This document shows, piece after piece, positions 15,115 through 23,392 of a stretch of 34,064 nt of DNA; within the stretch, counting starts at the first letter, position 1, and every line of letters starts with the position of its first letter. The notes under the pieces were generated by a model. The model was not told the origin of the DNA. It saw only the letters and a program-made list of their open reading frames with translations, and ran no database searches. Source of the stretch: Acidobacteriota bacterium (GTDB taxonomy: Bacteria; Acidobacteriota; Terriglobia; Bryobacterales; UBA6623); assembly GCA_027624045.1 (NCBI GenBank), contig JAQBUE010000038.1, positions 1 to 34,064 on the forward strand. The letters are read 5' to 3'. Position numbers and translations under genes: made by a program.

Positions 15115-16128
15115 ATGAGCGAACCAAAGCACCCTTCCCCTGAGTTGTTCTGGGACCACGTCACCGGCTTTCAGCGCAGCGCCGCGATACGTGCGGCGGT
15201 AGATCTAGAACTTTTCAGCACGATTGGCGACGGAGCGGATACCGTTGCGAGCATCGTTGAGAAGACCGCCGCTTCCGAGCGCGGTGTACGCATTCTTTGC
15301 GACTACATGACGGCCGCCGGTTTCCTGACGAAAGCAGACGGACGATACGCGTTGACCCCGGATTCCGCCGTGTTCCTCGATCGCAAATCTCGTGCCTATC
15401 TGGGCAACATCGTCAAGTTCATGCAGCACGACGAGCAGCGCCGAAGCTTTCTAGAACTGACCGAGACCGCCCGGCGCGGAACTGTCGCGGACGTGCGCGA
15501 CGACATACTCGGAGTTGAACATCCGGTTTGGGTTGAGTTCGCGCGTTCGATGCAAGGCCTGATGGGGCCGGCGTCTGAGCAAATGGGAGCCATCGCAGCC
15601 CAGGGGGCAGGGGACACGCTGAAGACCCTCGATATCGCGGCAGGCCATGGGCTGTTCGGAATCGCAGTCGCGAAGCACTGCCCACAGGCCCAGATTGTGG
15701 CCGTGGATTGGGAAGGCGTCCTCAGCGTGGCGCAAGAGAACGCTCGCGCGGCCGGTGTGGCGGACAGGCACACGCTCGTCGCGGGCAGTGCCTTTGACGC
15801 CGACTACGGGACGGACTACGACTTGGCGCTACTGACGAACTTCTTCCATCACTTTGATCGCGAGACGAACGTTTCGCTGATGCGGCGCGTACGCCAAGCC
15901 GTGCGGCCAGGTGGCCGCGTGATGACGCTCGAGTTCGTTCCGAACGAAGACCGCGTCAGCCCGGCGGATCAGGCGATGTTCGCGGTCATCATGCTCGCGA
16001 ATACGCCGCACGGCGACGTCTATACTTTCAGCGAATACGACGCGATGTTCCGCGAGGCGGGTTTCGGCGAGAGTCGATTGATGGAACTCGAAGGTGCGCC
16101 GCAACGCTTGATAGTGACAGCCGCCTAA
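15115..16128 (+). CDS. O-methyltransferase, acetylserotonin O-methyltransferase-like
   Basis: A 337-residue SAM-dependent O-methyltransferase of the two-domain type. The first 100 residues form the winged-helix dimerisation domain (FWDHVTGFQRSAAIRAAVDL, then GRYALTPDSAVFL). A Rossmann methyltransferase domain follows, with the SAM loop TLDIAAGHGLFGIAVA (171-186), an acidic strand end VAVDW (196-199), the LLTNFFHHFD motif and VRPGGRVMTLEF. Family members methylate hydroxyls on small phenolics or polyketides; the substrate here is unknown and no biosynthetic cluster surrounds it. I take the ATG at 15115, not an in-frame GTG at 15013, because the domain begins right after it and a TACAAT -10 box lies ten bases upstream. 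It converges with the NHL-repeat gene 16 bases downstream. Confidence 0.87.
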   Translation: MSEPKHPSPELFWDHVTGFQRSAAIRAAVDLELFSTIGDGADTVASIVEKTAASERGVRILCDYMTAAGFLTKADGRYALTPDSAVFLDRKSRAYLGNIVKFMQHDEQRRSFLELTETARRGTVADVRDDILGVEHPVWVEFARSMQGLMGPASEQMGAIAAQGAGDTLKTLDIAAGHGLFGIAVAKHCPQAQIVAVDWEGVLSVAQENARAAGVADRHTLVAGSAFDADYGTDYDLALLTNFFHHFDRETNVSLMRRVRQAVRPGGRVMTLEFVPNEDRVSPADQAMFAVIMLANTPHGDVYTFSEYDAMFREAGFGESRLMELEGAPQRLIVTAA

Positions 16129-16143
16129 TCCGCGCGGGCTCGC

Positions 16144-17091
16144 CTACGGCTTCACGAACTTCTGAACCCGCATTCCGACGTTCACGTCGGTTACATAGAC
16201 AGCCCCGTCGTCCCCGGCCGCGACGTCGTGGGCCCAGTAGAACTGTCCGTCGTAGCTGCCGAACGACCCCCATGCTTCGAGAATCTTGCCGTTCAAGTCA
16301 AGCTTGAGAATCCGATTGCGTTCGGGGGGCTGAGGATGGAGATCGCCGCCATCGGCGACAAACAAGAACGGCTTGGAGTCGATGTCGAGCCCCCAGGGGC
16401 GGCCGAGTTCCTTGCTCTTCCACTCCTTGATAAACTTGCCGTCTTTGGTAAACACCTGAATCCGCGAATTGCCCCGGTCGGCCACATACACGTTTCCGTC
16501 CGGGTCGAGGGCCAGGCCGTGCGGATCGACAAACTGGCCTGGCGCTGAACCCTCGGTCCCCCACTCGCGGATGAACTCACCGCTGGAGTTGAGATGGACG
16601 ATGCGGCGGTTGCCGTAACCATCCGCAATATAGATGTCGGCGTTGGGCGCGACGGCTACGTCAGTGGGCCGATTGAAATGCGAGCCGTCAACACCGGGCA
16701 CGTCAGCGGCGCCGACCGACATCAGCAGCTTGCCATCAGGGCTGAACTTGTGAACCGTATGGCGGGATGCGTCCGTGACCCAGATGTTGTCCTCGTGGTC
16801 CACCGTCAACCCATGCGCCGAGCCGAACAGCCCGTCACCGAACGAGGCCAGCAGGTTTCCTGATTTTCCGTCGAACGCGAGGATCGGGCGGGCGCCGCGA
16901 TGGAAGACGAGCACGCGGTTCTTCGAATCCACTTCGACGCCAGTCGTTTGGCCGAGGGCAAAACCTTCTGGTAATTGCGGCCAGCCGTGGACGACTTCAT
17001 ACGACTGGTTGGCGTGCGTCGTGAACAGGTTGGGCCCAGCCGCGAACGCGAGTAACACGACGAAAAGTCCGAGAAGGAACGTGCGCTGCAT
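16144..17091 (-). CDS. Exported NHL-repeat beta-propeller (peptidyl-amidating-lyase-like)
   Basis: A 315-residue protein with a signal peptide (MQRTFLLGLFVVLLAFAAG) and a six-bladed NHL propeller. Blades are seen as repeated phrases: GLTVDHEDNIWVTDASRHTV, TDVAVAPNADIYIADGYGNR, GLALDPDGNVYVADRGNSR and GLDIDSKPFLFVADGGD, then AHDVAAGDDGAVYVTDVN. The order and the YGNRRIV and RGNSRIQVF phrases resemble the peptidyl-alpha-hydroxyglycine alpha-amidating lyase propeller, but lyase activity is not implied in bacteria. The start at 17091 has a textbook AGGAGG six bases upstream. It is the last gene of the leftward run after thiE (86-base gap). Likely a ligand-binding or scaffold protein in the periplasm. 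Confidence 0.85.
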   Translation of the reverse strand: MQRTFLLGLFVVLLAFAAGPNLFTTHANQSYEVVHGWPQLPEGFALGQTTGVEVDSKNRVLVFHRGARPILAFDGKSGNLLASFGDGLFGSAHGLTVDHEDNIWVTDASRHTVHKFSPDGKLLMSVGAADVPGVDGSHFNRPTDVAVAPNADIYIADGYGNRRIVHLNSSGEFIREWGTEGSAPGQFVDPHGLALDPDGNVYVADRGNSRIQVFTKDGKFIKEWKSKELGRPWGLDIDSKPFLFVADGGDLHPQPPERNRILKLDLNGKILEAWGSFGSYDGQFYWAHDVAAGDDGAVYVTDVNVGMRVQKFVKP

Positions 17092-17177
17092 AGCGCCTCC
17101 TGGCGAGATGTGATTGACAGCAAGGCCGTGCGGCCCATCAAGAGTGTAACGCAAGTCGGAAGGATCGAGGCGGCTGC

Positions 17178-17813
17178 TTAGTCGCGCAAAACCTCAAGCC
17201 ACTCCGCCAATCTTTCCGCCAAACTCGTAGCAAGATCCTCCCCGACCAAGTCCGAAATCACGGCCACCGAGTCAGCGCCGGCATCGAGCACTTGGCGAGC
17301 ATTGGCCCGAGTGATCCCTCCAATCGCGACCAGCGGCTTATCCGTCAGGCGGCGCAACCTCGCCAGCTCGGTCAGCCCCACTGTGGGGTCCGGTTTGTCC
17401 TTCGACGCCGTCCCAAAAATAGGACCTAGCGCGAGATAGTCAACCGGCTCATCGTTGGCGGCGCGAAGTTGCTCTTCGTTGTGGGTCGAAAAGCCCACCA
17501 CCATCGCGTCTCGAACAACATTCCGAATCGCCGCCGGCGGCAAATCGTCCTGTCCGACATGGACTCCGCCCGCCGCCGCCATCAGAGCAACATCGGCGCG
17601 GTCGTCGACCACATACAGCCCGCCGCCTTCCCGAATGATGACGCCGACTTGCTCCGCCAGCGCAAGCCTCTCGCGGGTATACAGTCCTTTGTGCCGGAAC
17701 TGTGCGATCCCGACTCCGGCGTCGGCGAGGGCTCGAGCCATTTCCAATGGATCGAGCCCTCGCAGCGCTAGAAACGCCGTATCGATGATCGGATAGAGCC
17801 GCGGCAGCCTCAT
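17178..17813 (-). CDS. thiE: Thiamine-phosphate synthase
   Basis: A 211-residue TIM-barrel enzyme that joins hydroxymethylpyrimidine diphosphate to the thiazole phosphate to make thiamine monophosphate in the cytoplasm. Seen: the QFRHKG strand (38-43, in place of the more common Q-x-R-x-K), DDRADVA (70-76), GVHVGQDDLP (83-92), GFSTH (107-111), GPIFGTASK (130-138) and the phosphate loop AIGGIT (163-168). Length is normal. It lies 26 bases after the DinB gene, in an operon-like run with genes of unrelated role, and no other thi gene is in the window. A paralogous or TenI-type role is possible, but the DDRADVA and GPIFGTASK motifs favour genuine ThiE. Confidence 0.92.
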   Translation of the reverse strand: MRLPRLYPIIDTAFLALRGLDPLEMARALADAGVGIAQFRHKGLYTRERLALAEQVGVIIREGGGLYVVDDRADVALMAAAGGVHVGQDDLPPAAIRNVVRDAMVVGFSTHNEEQLRAANDEPVDYLALGPIFGTASKDKPDPTVGLTELARLRRLTDKPLVAIGGITRANARQVLDAGADSVAVISDLVGEDLATSLAERLAEWLEVLRD

Positions 17814-17839
17814 GATGCTTCGAGAATCCCTGCTTAGCC

Positions 17840-18349
17840 CTAGCCGGGCATCTCCATCGGTTCGTCGGCGCTGCCGCCGTAGATGCTCGGGACCTTGGAA
17901 CCCATGGGCCGCAGGTAAGTGGAAAGCTGGCCGCGGTGGTGCACGGTGTGGCGGATCAGGAATGACAGATAGATGACGGCGGGCAGGTTGAACATACCCA
18001 TCATGGATATCTCGTTAGCCAACTTCTCGCCGCTGAGGGCCTTCACCTTGTCGAGCGCGGGGCCGAATTGTTCGTCGTAGACCTTGAGGGCACCAGCCAC
18101 GGTTGTAATCTTCTCCTCGGCGGCCGGGCTGAAGTCACCAAACTCGCCGTTGCTAACAGCTTCGAGAAACCAAATGTCGCTTCCTGGAATGTGGCGTGCC
18201 AGTTCCAGCGCGCTACGCGCTTTCGCGTCCGGCCGGTAGCCGGACTTGCCTTCGGGAACGGCGGCGATGATCTTTCTGGTAGTGGGCGTTTCCATCTCGA
18301 TAACGGAAACGAAAAACTCCGCCATGTGTTTGGCTTGTTCGGGACTCAT
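17840..18349 (-). CDS. DinB-family four-helix-bundle protein
   Basis: A 169-residue DinB/YfiT-type metalloprotein. The three-histidine metal site is His53 (ARHIPG) plus His134 and His138 in LIRHTVHHRGQLSTYLRPMG, the family's H-x-x-H-H-R-G-Q signature. Known relatives are thiol-dependent transferases acting with bacillithiol, mycothiol or glutathione, or damage-inducible proteins of unknown role. No signal peptide. The ATG at 18349 has AGGAG about 11 bases upstream; a longer in-frame extension reaches into the next gene and is rejected. It sits between the aldo/keto reductase and thiE in a leftward run and may help detoxify a reactive carbonyl or thiol adduct, but that is only inferred from the neighbour. 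Confidence 0.87.
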   Translation of the reverse strand: MSPEQAKHMAEFFVSVIEMETPTTRKIIAAVPEGKSGYRPDAKARSALELARHIPGSDIWFLEAVSNGEFGDFSPAAEEKITTVAGALKVYDEQFGPALDKVKALSGEKLANEISMMGMFNLPAVIYLSFLIRHTVHHRGQLSTYLRPMGSKVPSIYGGSADEPMEMPG

Positions 18350-18482
18350 TTTGCTGTGTGTCTCCTTGCGGACGAGGCTCGGCTCGCCGTATTCGAATCG
18401 CGTCGCGAGTGCGGGCGCTTCTAACCATTGTCGGGGTGCGCAGGTTTCACAATGGATACCCGGCCCCGAGCGAGCTGAAAGT

Positions 18483-19448
18483 TTACACGTCTTCGTGGTC
18501 GCGGAAATGGCTGTCGATAGCCGTCTTGTTTGCTTCCGACATCCGGCGTGAAAAGCGATCCATCTCGGCCTTCGGCATCGCCGTGAAGTTTCGGGCGAGG
18601 CCGGTGTTGTGGCGGATGAAGTCCAGTTTGGGCATGCCGACGACGGCGGCCGCCACCGGTAACGAAAGCGTATAGCGAAGCAGCGGGTCGATCGTGGACT
18701 TGCCGTGTCCGTCGCCAAGCAAGCTATCTTGCGCGGCGACCTTCATGGCAAGGATGCCGAGGTTCTTGCGGCGCGCCACGGGCAGAGCGACACGTTCAAA
18801 GCTATTCGCCGGGACGGGCGGCAGGTTCTCTCCCGCCGTGCTGCGTCCTTGCAGGGCGGCGTTGAGCGCCATTTGCGTGCAATCAAAGTCGTGGCGTTCC
18901 AGCGCTGTGGCGAGCGTTTTCGGATCGACGTGGCTGGTGACGCCGATAAACCGTGCGACCTTTTCGTCGCGCATCCGGTACAGCACCTTCAGGATGCCCT
19001 TCTCGACGGCAGCCAAATCGTCCTCGTACCAAAGGTTGTGGCAATGCAGCAGGTCGACGTGGTTGGTCTGAAGCCGTTCAAGGCTGCGATCCATTTCGCG
19101 CAACGCCTCGTCGTGGTCGCGCGTGCGGATCTTGGTCGCGAGAAACACCTCGTCGCGGCGGCCTTTGAGGGCCTTGCCAACCCACGTCTCGCTCTTACCG
19201 TTGCCGTAGGCCTGCGCGGTGTCAAAATAGCGGACACCCCGTTCGAGCGACAGGTGGATCGCCTCGGCCGCTTTGTCTTCCTGCTCATACATCAGCAGGC
19301 GGCTGCCGCAGCCCTGCGCCAGAATCGTCACTTCGACGCCGGTCTTGCCCAGCACGCGCGTCGGCAACACGCCCGTGGCTGCCTGGGCGGCGACGCTGGT
19401 GGCAACCGCTCCTCCGATGAAGTGGCGGCGGGAAAATTTGTCTCGCAT
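18483..19448 (-). CDS. Tat-exported aldo/keto reductase
   Basis: A 321-residue TIM-barrel oxidoreductase of the aldo/keto reductase superfamily. It begins with a twin-arginine signal (MRDKFSRRHFIGGAVATSVA), so it probably works in the periplasm. The catalytic tetrad is present: Asp76 and Tyr81 (FDTAQAYGNGKSE), Lys106 (FLATKI) and His137 (LLHCHNL). The NADPH-binding loop region near GILAMKVAAQ and the VVGMPKLDFIRHN segment are shortened relative to cytosolic enzymes. That fits the exported branch, where a tightly bound cofactor has to travel with the folded enzyme. AGGAG lies seven bases before the ATG. It heads the leftward run with DinB, thiE and the NHL protein. TAGAAT (plus 19469-19474, read leftward) is a possible -10. 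Confidence 0.87.
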   Translation of the reverse strand: MRDKFSRRHFIGGAVATSVAAQAATGVLPTRVLGKTGVEVTILAQGCGSRLLMYEQEDKAAEAIHLSLERGVRYFDTAQAYGNGKSETWVGKALKGRRDEVFLATKIRTRDHDEALREMDRSLERLQTNHVDLLHCHNLWYEDDLAAVEKGILKVLYRMRDEKVARFIGVTSHVDPKTLATALERHDFDCTQMALNAALQGRSTAGENLPPVPANSFERVALPVARRKNLGILAMKVAAQDSLLGDGHGKSTIDPLLRYTLSLPVAAAVVGMPKLDFIRHNTGLARNFTAMPKAEMDRFSRRMSEANKTAIDSHFRDHEDV

Positions 19449-19644
19449 AGGTCGGCTCCTTGTGGGCCATTCTAACAATCGCCGGTGTCGCGATCGCAAA
19501 GCCATGGCAGTGGTCCGCAACCACGCCGGCCGCCGGTGCCGCCGGTGCGCGCATTGCATTCAGGTCACGTGAGGCGTAAACTCGGTGCGCGGGAAGTCAG
19601 AGTTGGGCTAGACCCAGCTCCGCGTACCACGAAGGAGAAAATCG

Positions 19645-20496
19645 ATGTCAGCAAGACGAGTCCTCTTATTTGCCGCGGCCTGTGCGCTGCTAGCAGGGCT
19701 GTTTCCGTCCGCCGGATGGGCCCAGGCCAGAATGTACAACACCGTCAAGCAAAAGCTCATGCGCGGCGAGAAGGTGGTGGGAGGCACGGTCTACACGAAC
19801 GACCCCAACATCTACTGCGACATGGCCGACGCCGGATTCGATTTTCTCTGGATCGAGATGCAGCACAGCCCGCTGATGTATGACGAAGTCGCCAAGATGA
19901 TCTGGGCCTGCAAAGATGCCCCGGCGATTCCCTTCATCCGCATCGCCGATGCTACCGAGGGCGATATCCAGAAGGCGGTCGACATCGGCGCGCTCGGTGT
20001 TGTGGTCCCGATGGTCGACACCGTCGAAAAGGCTGAAGCGGCTGTGCGCTTTTCCAAGTATCCTCCGATAGGACGCCGCAGCCAGGGCGGCGGTCAATAC
20101 GGTCGGCTGTGGGGCGGTGACTACCGCAAGACCGCGAACGAGAACGTCATGGTCGTGATCATGATCGAATCGCCCGAAGGTGTCGCTGTGGTCGACAAGC
20201 TTGCGGCTGTCCCGGGAGTCGATGTCGTGTTCGCGGCGAGCGGCGACCTCGGCAGTTTCACGGGATGGGAGCGCACCGACTCGAGGTATGAGGCGCTCAT
20301 CAAGAGGATCCACGACGAAACCCTCAAGGCGGGCAAGTTTCTTGCCGGCCCGTTCGCCTGGAACGATCGTCACGGCTTCACGTTCTTCCAGGGGCCCGGT
20401 GAAAGCAGCCTCATCAAAGCCGGCGCACAGGTCACGCTGAAGGGAACCGCGCCCGGACAACGCAAGGATGTAGCGACGGGCGACGAGGCCAAGTAG
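19645..20496 (+). CDS. Exported HpcH/HpaI-type class II aldolase
   Basis: A 283-residue TIM-barrel protein of the HpcH/HpaI (2-oxo acid aldolase) family, which cleaves 4-hydroxy-2-oxo acids using a divalent metal. Residues 1-28 are a clear signal peptide (LLFAAACALLAGLF, AWAQA-type cut at GWAQA), unusual for an enzyme normally in the cytoplasm. Active-site residues are kept: His74 (EMQHSP), Arg99 (FIRIADA), Glu175 (MIESPEG) and Asp201 (ASGDLG). These are offset by 29, 29, 26 and 26 from the E. coli HpaI positions I remember (His45, Arg70, Glu149, Asp175). VPMVDTVEKAEAAV and YPPIGRRSQG are further family blocks. AAGGAGA lies about seven bases before the ATG. The gene is monocistronic or leads the following pair. 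Confidence 0.87.
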   Translation: MSARRVLLFAAACALLAGLFPSAGWAQARMYNTVKQKLMRGEKVVGGTVYTNDPNIYCDMADAGFDFLWIEMQHSPLMYDEVAKMIWACKDAPAIPFIRIADATEGDIQKAVDIGALGVVVPMVDTVEKAEAAVRFSKYPPIGRRSQGGGQYGRLWGGDYRKTANENVMVVIMIESPEGVAVVDKLAAVPGVDVVFAASGDLGSFTGWERTDSRYEALIKRIHDETLKAGKFLAGPFAWNDRHGFTFFQGPGESSLIKAGAQVTLKGTAPGQRKDVATGDEAK

Positions 20497-20550
20497 ACCA
20501 CGCGAAGGCGGCTCAAGGCCGTGGGCATGGTGCCGCCGGAGCGCACATCC

Positions 20551-20556
20551 TAAAAT
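20551..20556 (+). promoter_or_regulatory. -10 box giving a probable leaderless GTG message
   Basis: TAAAAT at 20551-20556 lies six bases before the GTG at 20563, so the first transcribed base would be at or next to the start codon. No -35 and no ribosome binding site are seen. This agrees with GTG at 20563 as the start of the 559-residue protein. Confidence 0.5.
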
Positions 20557-20562
20557 AGTGGG

Positions 20563-22242
20563 GTGTACTTACTTCGCGCCAAGATCGTCTCCATTGCAGG
20601 TGTGCTCCTGGGAGCCGCCGGTTCTCTTTTTTATCTCGATCCTACGCCCGAGCCGAAGGTCGTCACGGAGCAGGGACCTGGGGCCTTGACGGACCAGGAG
20701 CCGCTCGCAGATCTCCCCGAAGCTGAGCCGTATATTCGTTTCTCCGGGCCGCAAACCCTGAGTTTCGCGGAGCTAACCGATCTTGTGAACGATCCGGTGG
20801 CGGAGCCTTTGGCCGCCAAACTCAACGCTCTTCTCAATACACCGTTTGTTTCAAATGAAGCTTACTATCGGGGCGCTCGCCCGTTCAAACCGGAATTGGA
20901 CGCCCTCGGACCCGGCATGCGTGTCGTTGCCTGGAACATCGAGCGCGGCCTGGAGCTGGACAACATCAAAGAGATGTTCACCAGCCCGGCGGGCTTCGAT
21001 CAGCACGTGCGCCGCGGCAAGCAGCAAGTCGATTTCGCCTCGGTTGAGAAAGAGCTCGCTGTTTTGCGGACGGCTGACGTGCTTGTGTTGAATGAATCTG
21101 ACTGGGGCCTCAAGCGCACTCAGTACCGGCACGTTACCAGCGAGCTGGCTGAGGCGCTCGACATGAACTGGGCGTACGGCGTGGAGTTTGTCGAGATCAA
21201 CCCGATCACCCTTGGCACCGAGAAGTTTGAGCTGATCGCCGACCCGACCGAACGGCGGGAAAGGGTGAATCAGATCCAGATCGATCCTGAACGGCTCCGC
21301 GCGCTGCATGGCACGGCAGTGCTCAGTCGGTATCCCATTATCGACGCCCGCCTCGCGCCTTTTGAATTCCAGGGGTACGACTGGTATAGGGAAGAGAAGT
21401 CGCGGGTCTCGAAGCTTGAGAAGGGGAAGCGAAAGCTCGCTGAGATCGCGTTTCAGGAGACGATTGGCCGCGAGATCCGGCGCGGCGGACGCACTACTCT
21501 CTACGTGACGCTTGAGGTTCCTGAGCTTCCGGAGGGCAAGCTAACCATCGCCGCCGCTCATCTGGAAAGCCGCACCAAACCCGAAAATCGCCGTAAGCAG
21601 ATGGAGGAGTTGCTGACGGCTTCACGCGACATCGATCATCCGTTGATTCTCGCCGGAGATCTAAATACGACCCTCAGCGATCAGCAGCCGACAAGCATCA
21701 AGCGGGAGGTGTATCGGCGCCTCGGCAGCAAGGAGTTCTGGGCCAACACCGGCATGAAGTACGCCACGGGCGTCGGGTTGCTGTATGACGCGGTCAAGGG
21801 TGGTGTGAACTTTTTCAAGAACCAGCACGATCCGACCGCCAAACACATTCCCATCGTCGCTCCCAACCCGGAGGCGAAACTGTTCGAGGTGCTGGAGAAA
21901 TTCCGTTTCCAGAACGGAACCGTGTTTGATTTTCGCGGTGACGCACGCCGCACAATCAATGGGACTGAAGGGACTCTCGCCAACTCGAACCAGCGCGGCG
22001 GCAAGGGATTCGCCTCGACGTTCGAAGTCGAGCGCACACTTGGCCCGATCGGGCAATATAAGCTCGACTGGATTTTCGTTAGATCGTATCTCGAAAGCCC
22101 GCGTAGCAGCGGCGGACCATATCGCTTTGCGCCGCACTTCGCCCGAACGATGGAGCAAACGAACTATGCGCTTCCTGATCGATTGTCCGACCATCACCCG
22201 GTGAGCGTTGACCTGCCTTTTAGCGAGCCGAATTCCTTGTAG
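20563..22242 (+). CDS. Endonuclease/exonuclease/phosphatase-fold protein, membrane-anchored or exported
   Basis: A 559-residue protein with an N-terminal hydrophobic anchor or signal (VSIAGVLLGAAGSLFYL) and an EEP-fold catalytic domain from about residue 118. Catalytic-type motifs appear in order: WNIERG (124-129), NESDWG (177-182), AAAHLES with His333, AGDLNT with Asp366 and Asn368, KLDWIF with Asp502, and SDHHPVSVDL with Asp543 and His544. Enzymes of this fold cut DNA, RNA, inositol phosphates, sphingomyelin or other phosphodiesters using magnesium. An external location suggests a phospholipid or extracellular nucleic acid, but the substrate is open. A long insertion (about 370-480) is not found in compact members. 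It is probably co-transcribed with the sialidase-like gene 11 bases downstream. Confidence 0.86.
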   Translation: MYLLRAKIVSIAGVLLGAAGSLFYLDPTPEPKVVTEQGPGALTDQEPLADLPEAEPYIRFSGPQTLSFAELTDLVNDPVAEPLAAKLNALLNTPFVSNEAYYRGARPFKPELDALGPGMRVVAWNIERGLELDNIKEMFTSPAGFDQHVRRGKQQVDFASVEKELAVLRTADVLVLNESDWGLKRTQYRHVTSELAEALDMNWAYGVEFVEINPITLGTEKFELIADPTERRERVNQIQIDPERLRALHGTAVLSRYPIIDARLAPFEFQGYDWYREEKSRVSKLEKGKRKLAEIAFQETIGREIRRGGRTTLYVTLEVPELPEGKLTIAAAHLESRTKPENRRKQMEELLTASRDIDHPLILAGDLNTTLSDQQPTSIKREVYRRLGSKEFWANTGMKYATGVGLLYDAVKGGVNFFKNQHDPTAKHIPIVAPNPEAKLFEVLEKFRFQNGTVFDFRGDARRTINGTEGTLANSNQRGGKGFASTFEVERTLGPIGQYKLDWIFVRSYLESPRSSGGPYRFAPHFARTMEQTNYALPDRLSDHHPVSVDLPFSEPNSL

Positions 22243-22253
22243 GGGAGATTTCG

Positions 22254-23333
22254 ATGACCAACAGCAAGAGCACGAGCAGAGCGTTCCTCCTCACGGTTGG
22301 ATTGGCGTTTCTCTCTTCGACGCCCGTCACTACAGCTGCCGCCGATATCCCGCAAGTTAAGGTCGAGTCGGTGCGGCGTGTGTTCCACAACGGCGAGCAC
22401 AATGCTTTTACGGATCTGATTCGTTTCAACGGCCGTCTCTACCTGACGTTCCGAAGTTGTCCGGACGGTCACATGGTTCACCCAACGTCATCGATCATCG
22501 TGCTTTCGAGTGAGGACGGCGTTGAATGGAAGCAGGTGCATCGCTTCAGCGTCCCGAAGCGGGATGTTCGCGACCCGCACTTCCTGGTCTTCAACGGCAA
22601 GCTGTTCGTTTATACGGGCACCTGGTATTGCGGCGACAGCTCGCCCGAGACTCGCAACATGAATCAGCTTCTTGGCTACGCGGTCTGGTCCGAGGACGGC
22701 GCCCGCTGGAGCCAGCCGCAAATGCTGGAAGGAACCTATGGGCACTACGCCTGGCGCGCCGCGTCGTATGGCGGCAAGGCCTATCTCTGCGGCCGGCGCA
22801 AAAGCGAGTTTCAAGAGACAAACACCCGCGAGGAGCGCGACGTACTGGTCGAGTCCGCGCTGCTCGAAAGCGATGACGGCCTGATCTTTCGCAGAGCGGG
22901 CTTGTTCCAGGACCGCTACGGCGACGAAACCGCATTCCTTTTTGAAGACGACGGATCCATCCTCGCCGTGGCCCGCAGCGGTGGTGGCAGAAACGCGCAA
23001 GTGCTCCGCTCGCAGCCTCCCTATCAGCAATGGGAACGCAAAGACCTCGATCGCTACATCGGCGGACCACTGCTCGCCAAGTGGGGTGAGCGCTACCTGG
23101 TGGGAGGCCGCAAGAGCATCGGCGGAGAGCCACGCACCACGCTCTACTGGCTCGTAAACGATGCCCTGAGCCAGTTCGCCGAACTGCCGAGCGCCGGAGA
23201 TAACTCCTATCCCGGCTTCGTCGAGATGAGCCCAACACGCGGGCTTTTTTCCTACTACTCCACTCACGAAAAGAACGCGGCCGGTGAGCCGATCACAGCG
23301 ATTTACTTGGCTGATCTGGCGATCGAGCCGTAA
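22254..23333 (+). CDS. Secreted sialidase-like beta-propeller
   Basis: A 359-residue protein with a signal peptide (FLLTVGLAFLSSTPVTTAAA) and a sialidase-superfamily propeller. Its blades carry Asp-box-like repeats: VLSSEDGVEWKQVHRF, AVWSEDGARWSQPQML and LLESDDGLIFRRAGLF, plus FEDDGSILAVARSGG. The arginine pair expected for a sialic-acid carboxylate may be Arg68 in TFRSCPDGH and a later arginine in AVARSGGGRN, but a full sialidase site is not clear. Function could be glycan hydrolysis or binding. The ATG follows GGGGAG with about six-base spacing and lies 11 bases after the upstream stop, so the two genes form an operon. The 20-bp palindrome at 23364-23383 follows its stop. Confidence 0.75.
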   Translation: MTNSKSTSRAFLLTVGLAFLSSTPVTTAAADIPQVKVESVRRVFHNGEHNAFTDLIRFNGRLYLTFRSCPDGHMVHPTSSIIVLSSEDGVEWKQVHRFSVPKRDVRDPHFLVFNGKLFVYTGTWYCGDSSPETRNMNQLLGYAVWSEDGARWSQPQMLEGTYGHYAWRAASYGGKAYLCGRRKSEFQETNTREERDVLVESALLESDDGLIFRRAGLFQDRYGDETAFLFEDDGSILAVARSGGGRNAQVLRSQPPYQQWERKDLDRYIGGPLLAKWGERYLVGGRKSIGGEPRTTLYWLVNDALSQFAELPSAGDNSYPGFVEMSPTRGLFSYYSTHEKNAAGEPITAIYLADLAIEP

Positions 23334-23363
23334 CAACGCACCAATGCGCCGCGCGGAATGTAG

Positions 23364-23383
23364 GGGCACGGCATGCCGTGCCC
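23364..23383. repeat. 20-bp perfect palindrome, possible two-way terminator or dispersed repeat
   Basis: GGGCACGGCATGCCGTGCCC is a perfect 20-base inverted repeat between two genes that end facing each other (23333 and 23393). It resembles the dispersed palindromes of type GTAGGGGCACGG-CATGCCGTGCCCCTAC that I recall from many bacterial genomes, here with a degraded right flank (CCCGCAGCCCCTCTA). It could act as a bidirectional transcription stop even without a T-tract. Confidence 0.65.
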
Positions 23384-23392
23384 GCAGCCCCT

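Noticed and set aside
14970..15164. 64-codon leftward frame upstream of the antitoxin as the missing toxin
   Set aside because: No HigB/RelE signature, and it is separate from the 26-codon toxin tail by stop codons.
17840..18718. Extended 292-codon DinB frame
   Set aside because: The extra N-terminal part overlaps the aldo/keto reductase gene out of frame; the ATG at 18349 has a ribosome binding site and gives the family length.
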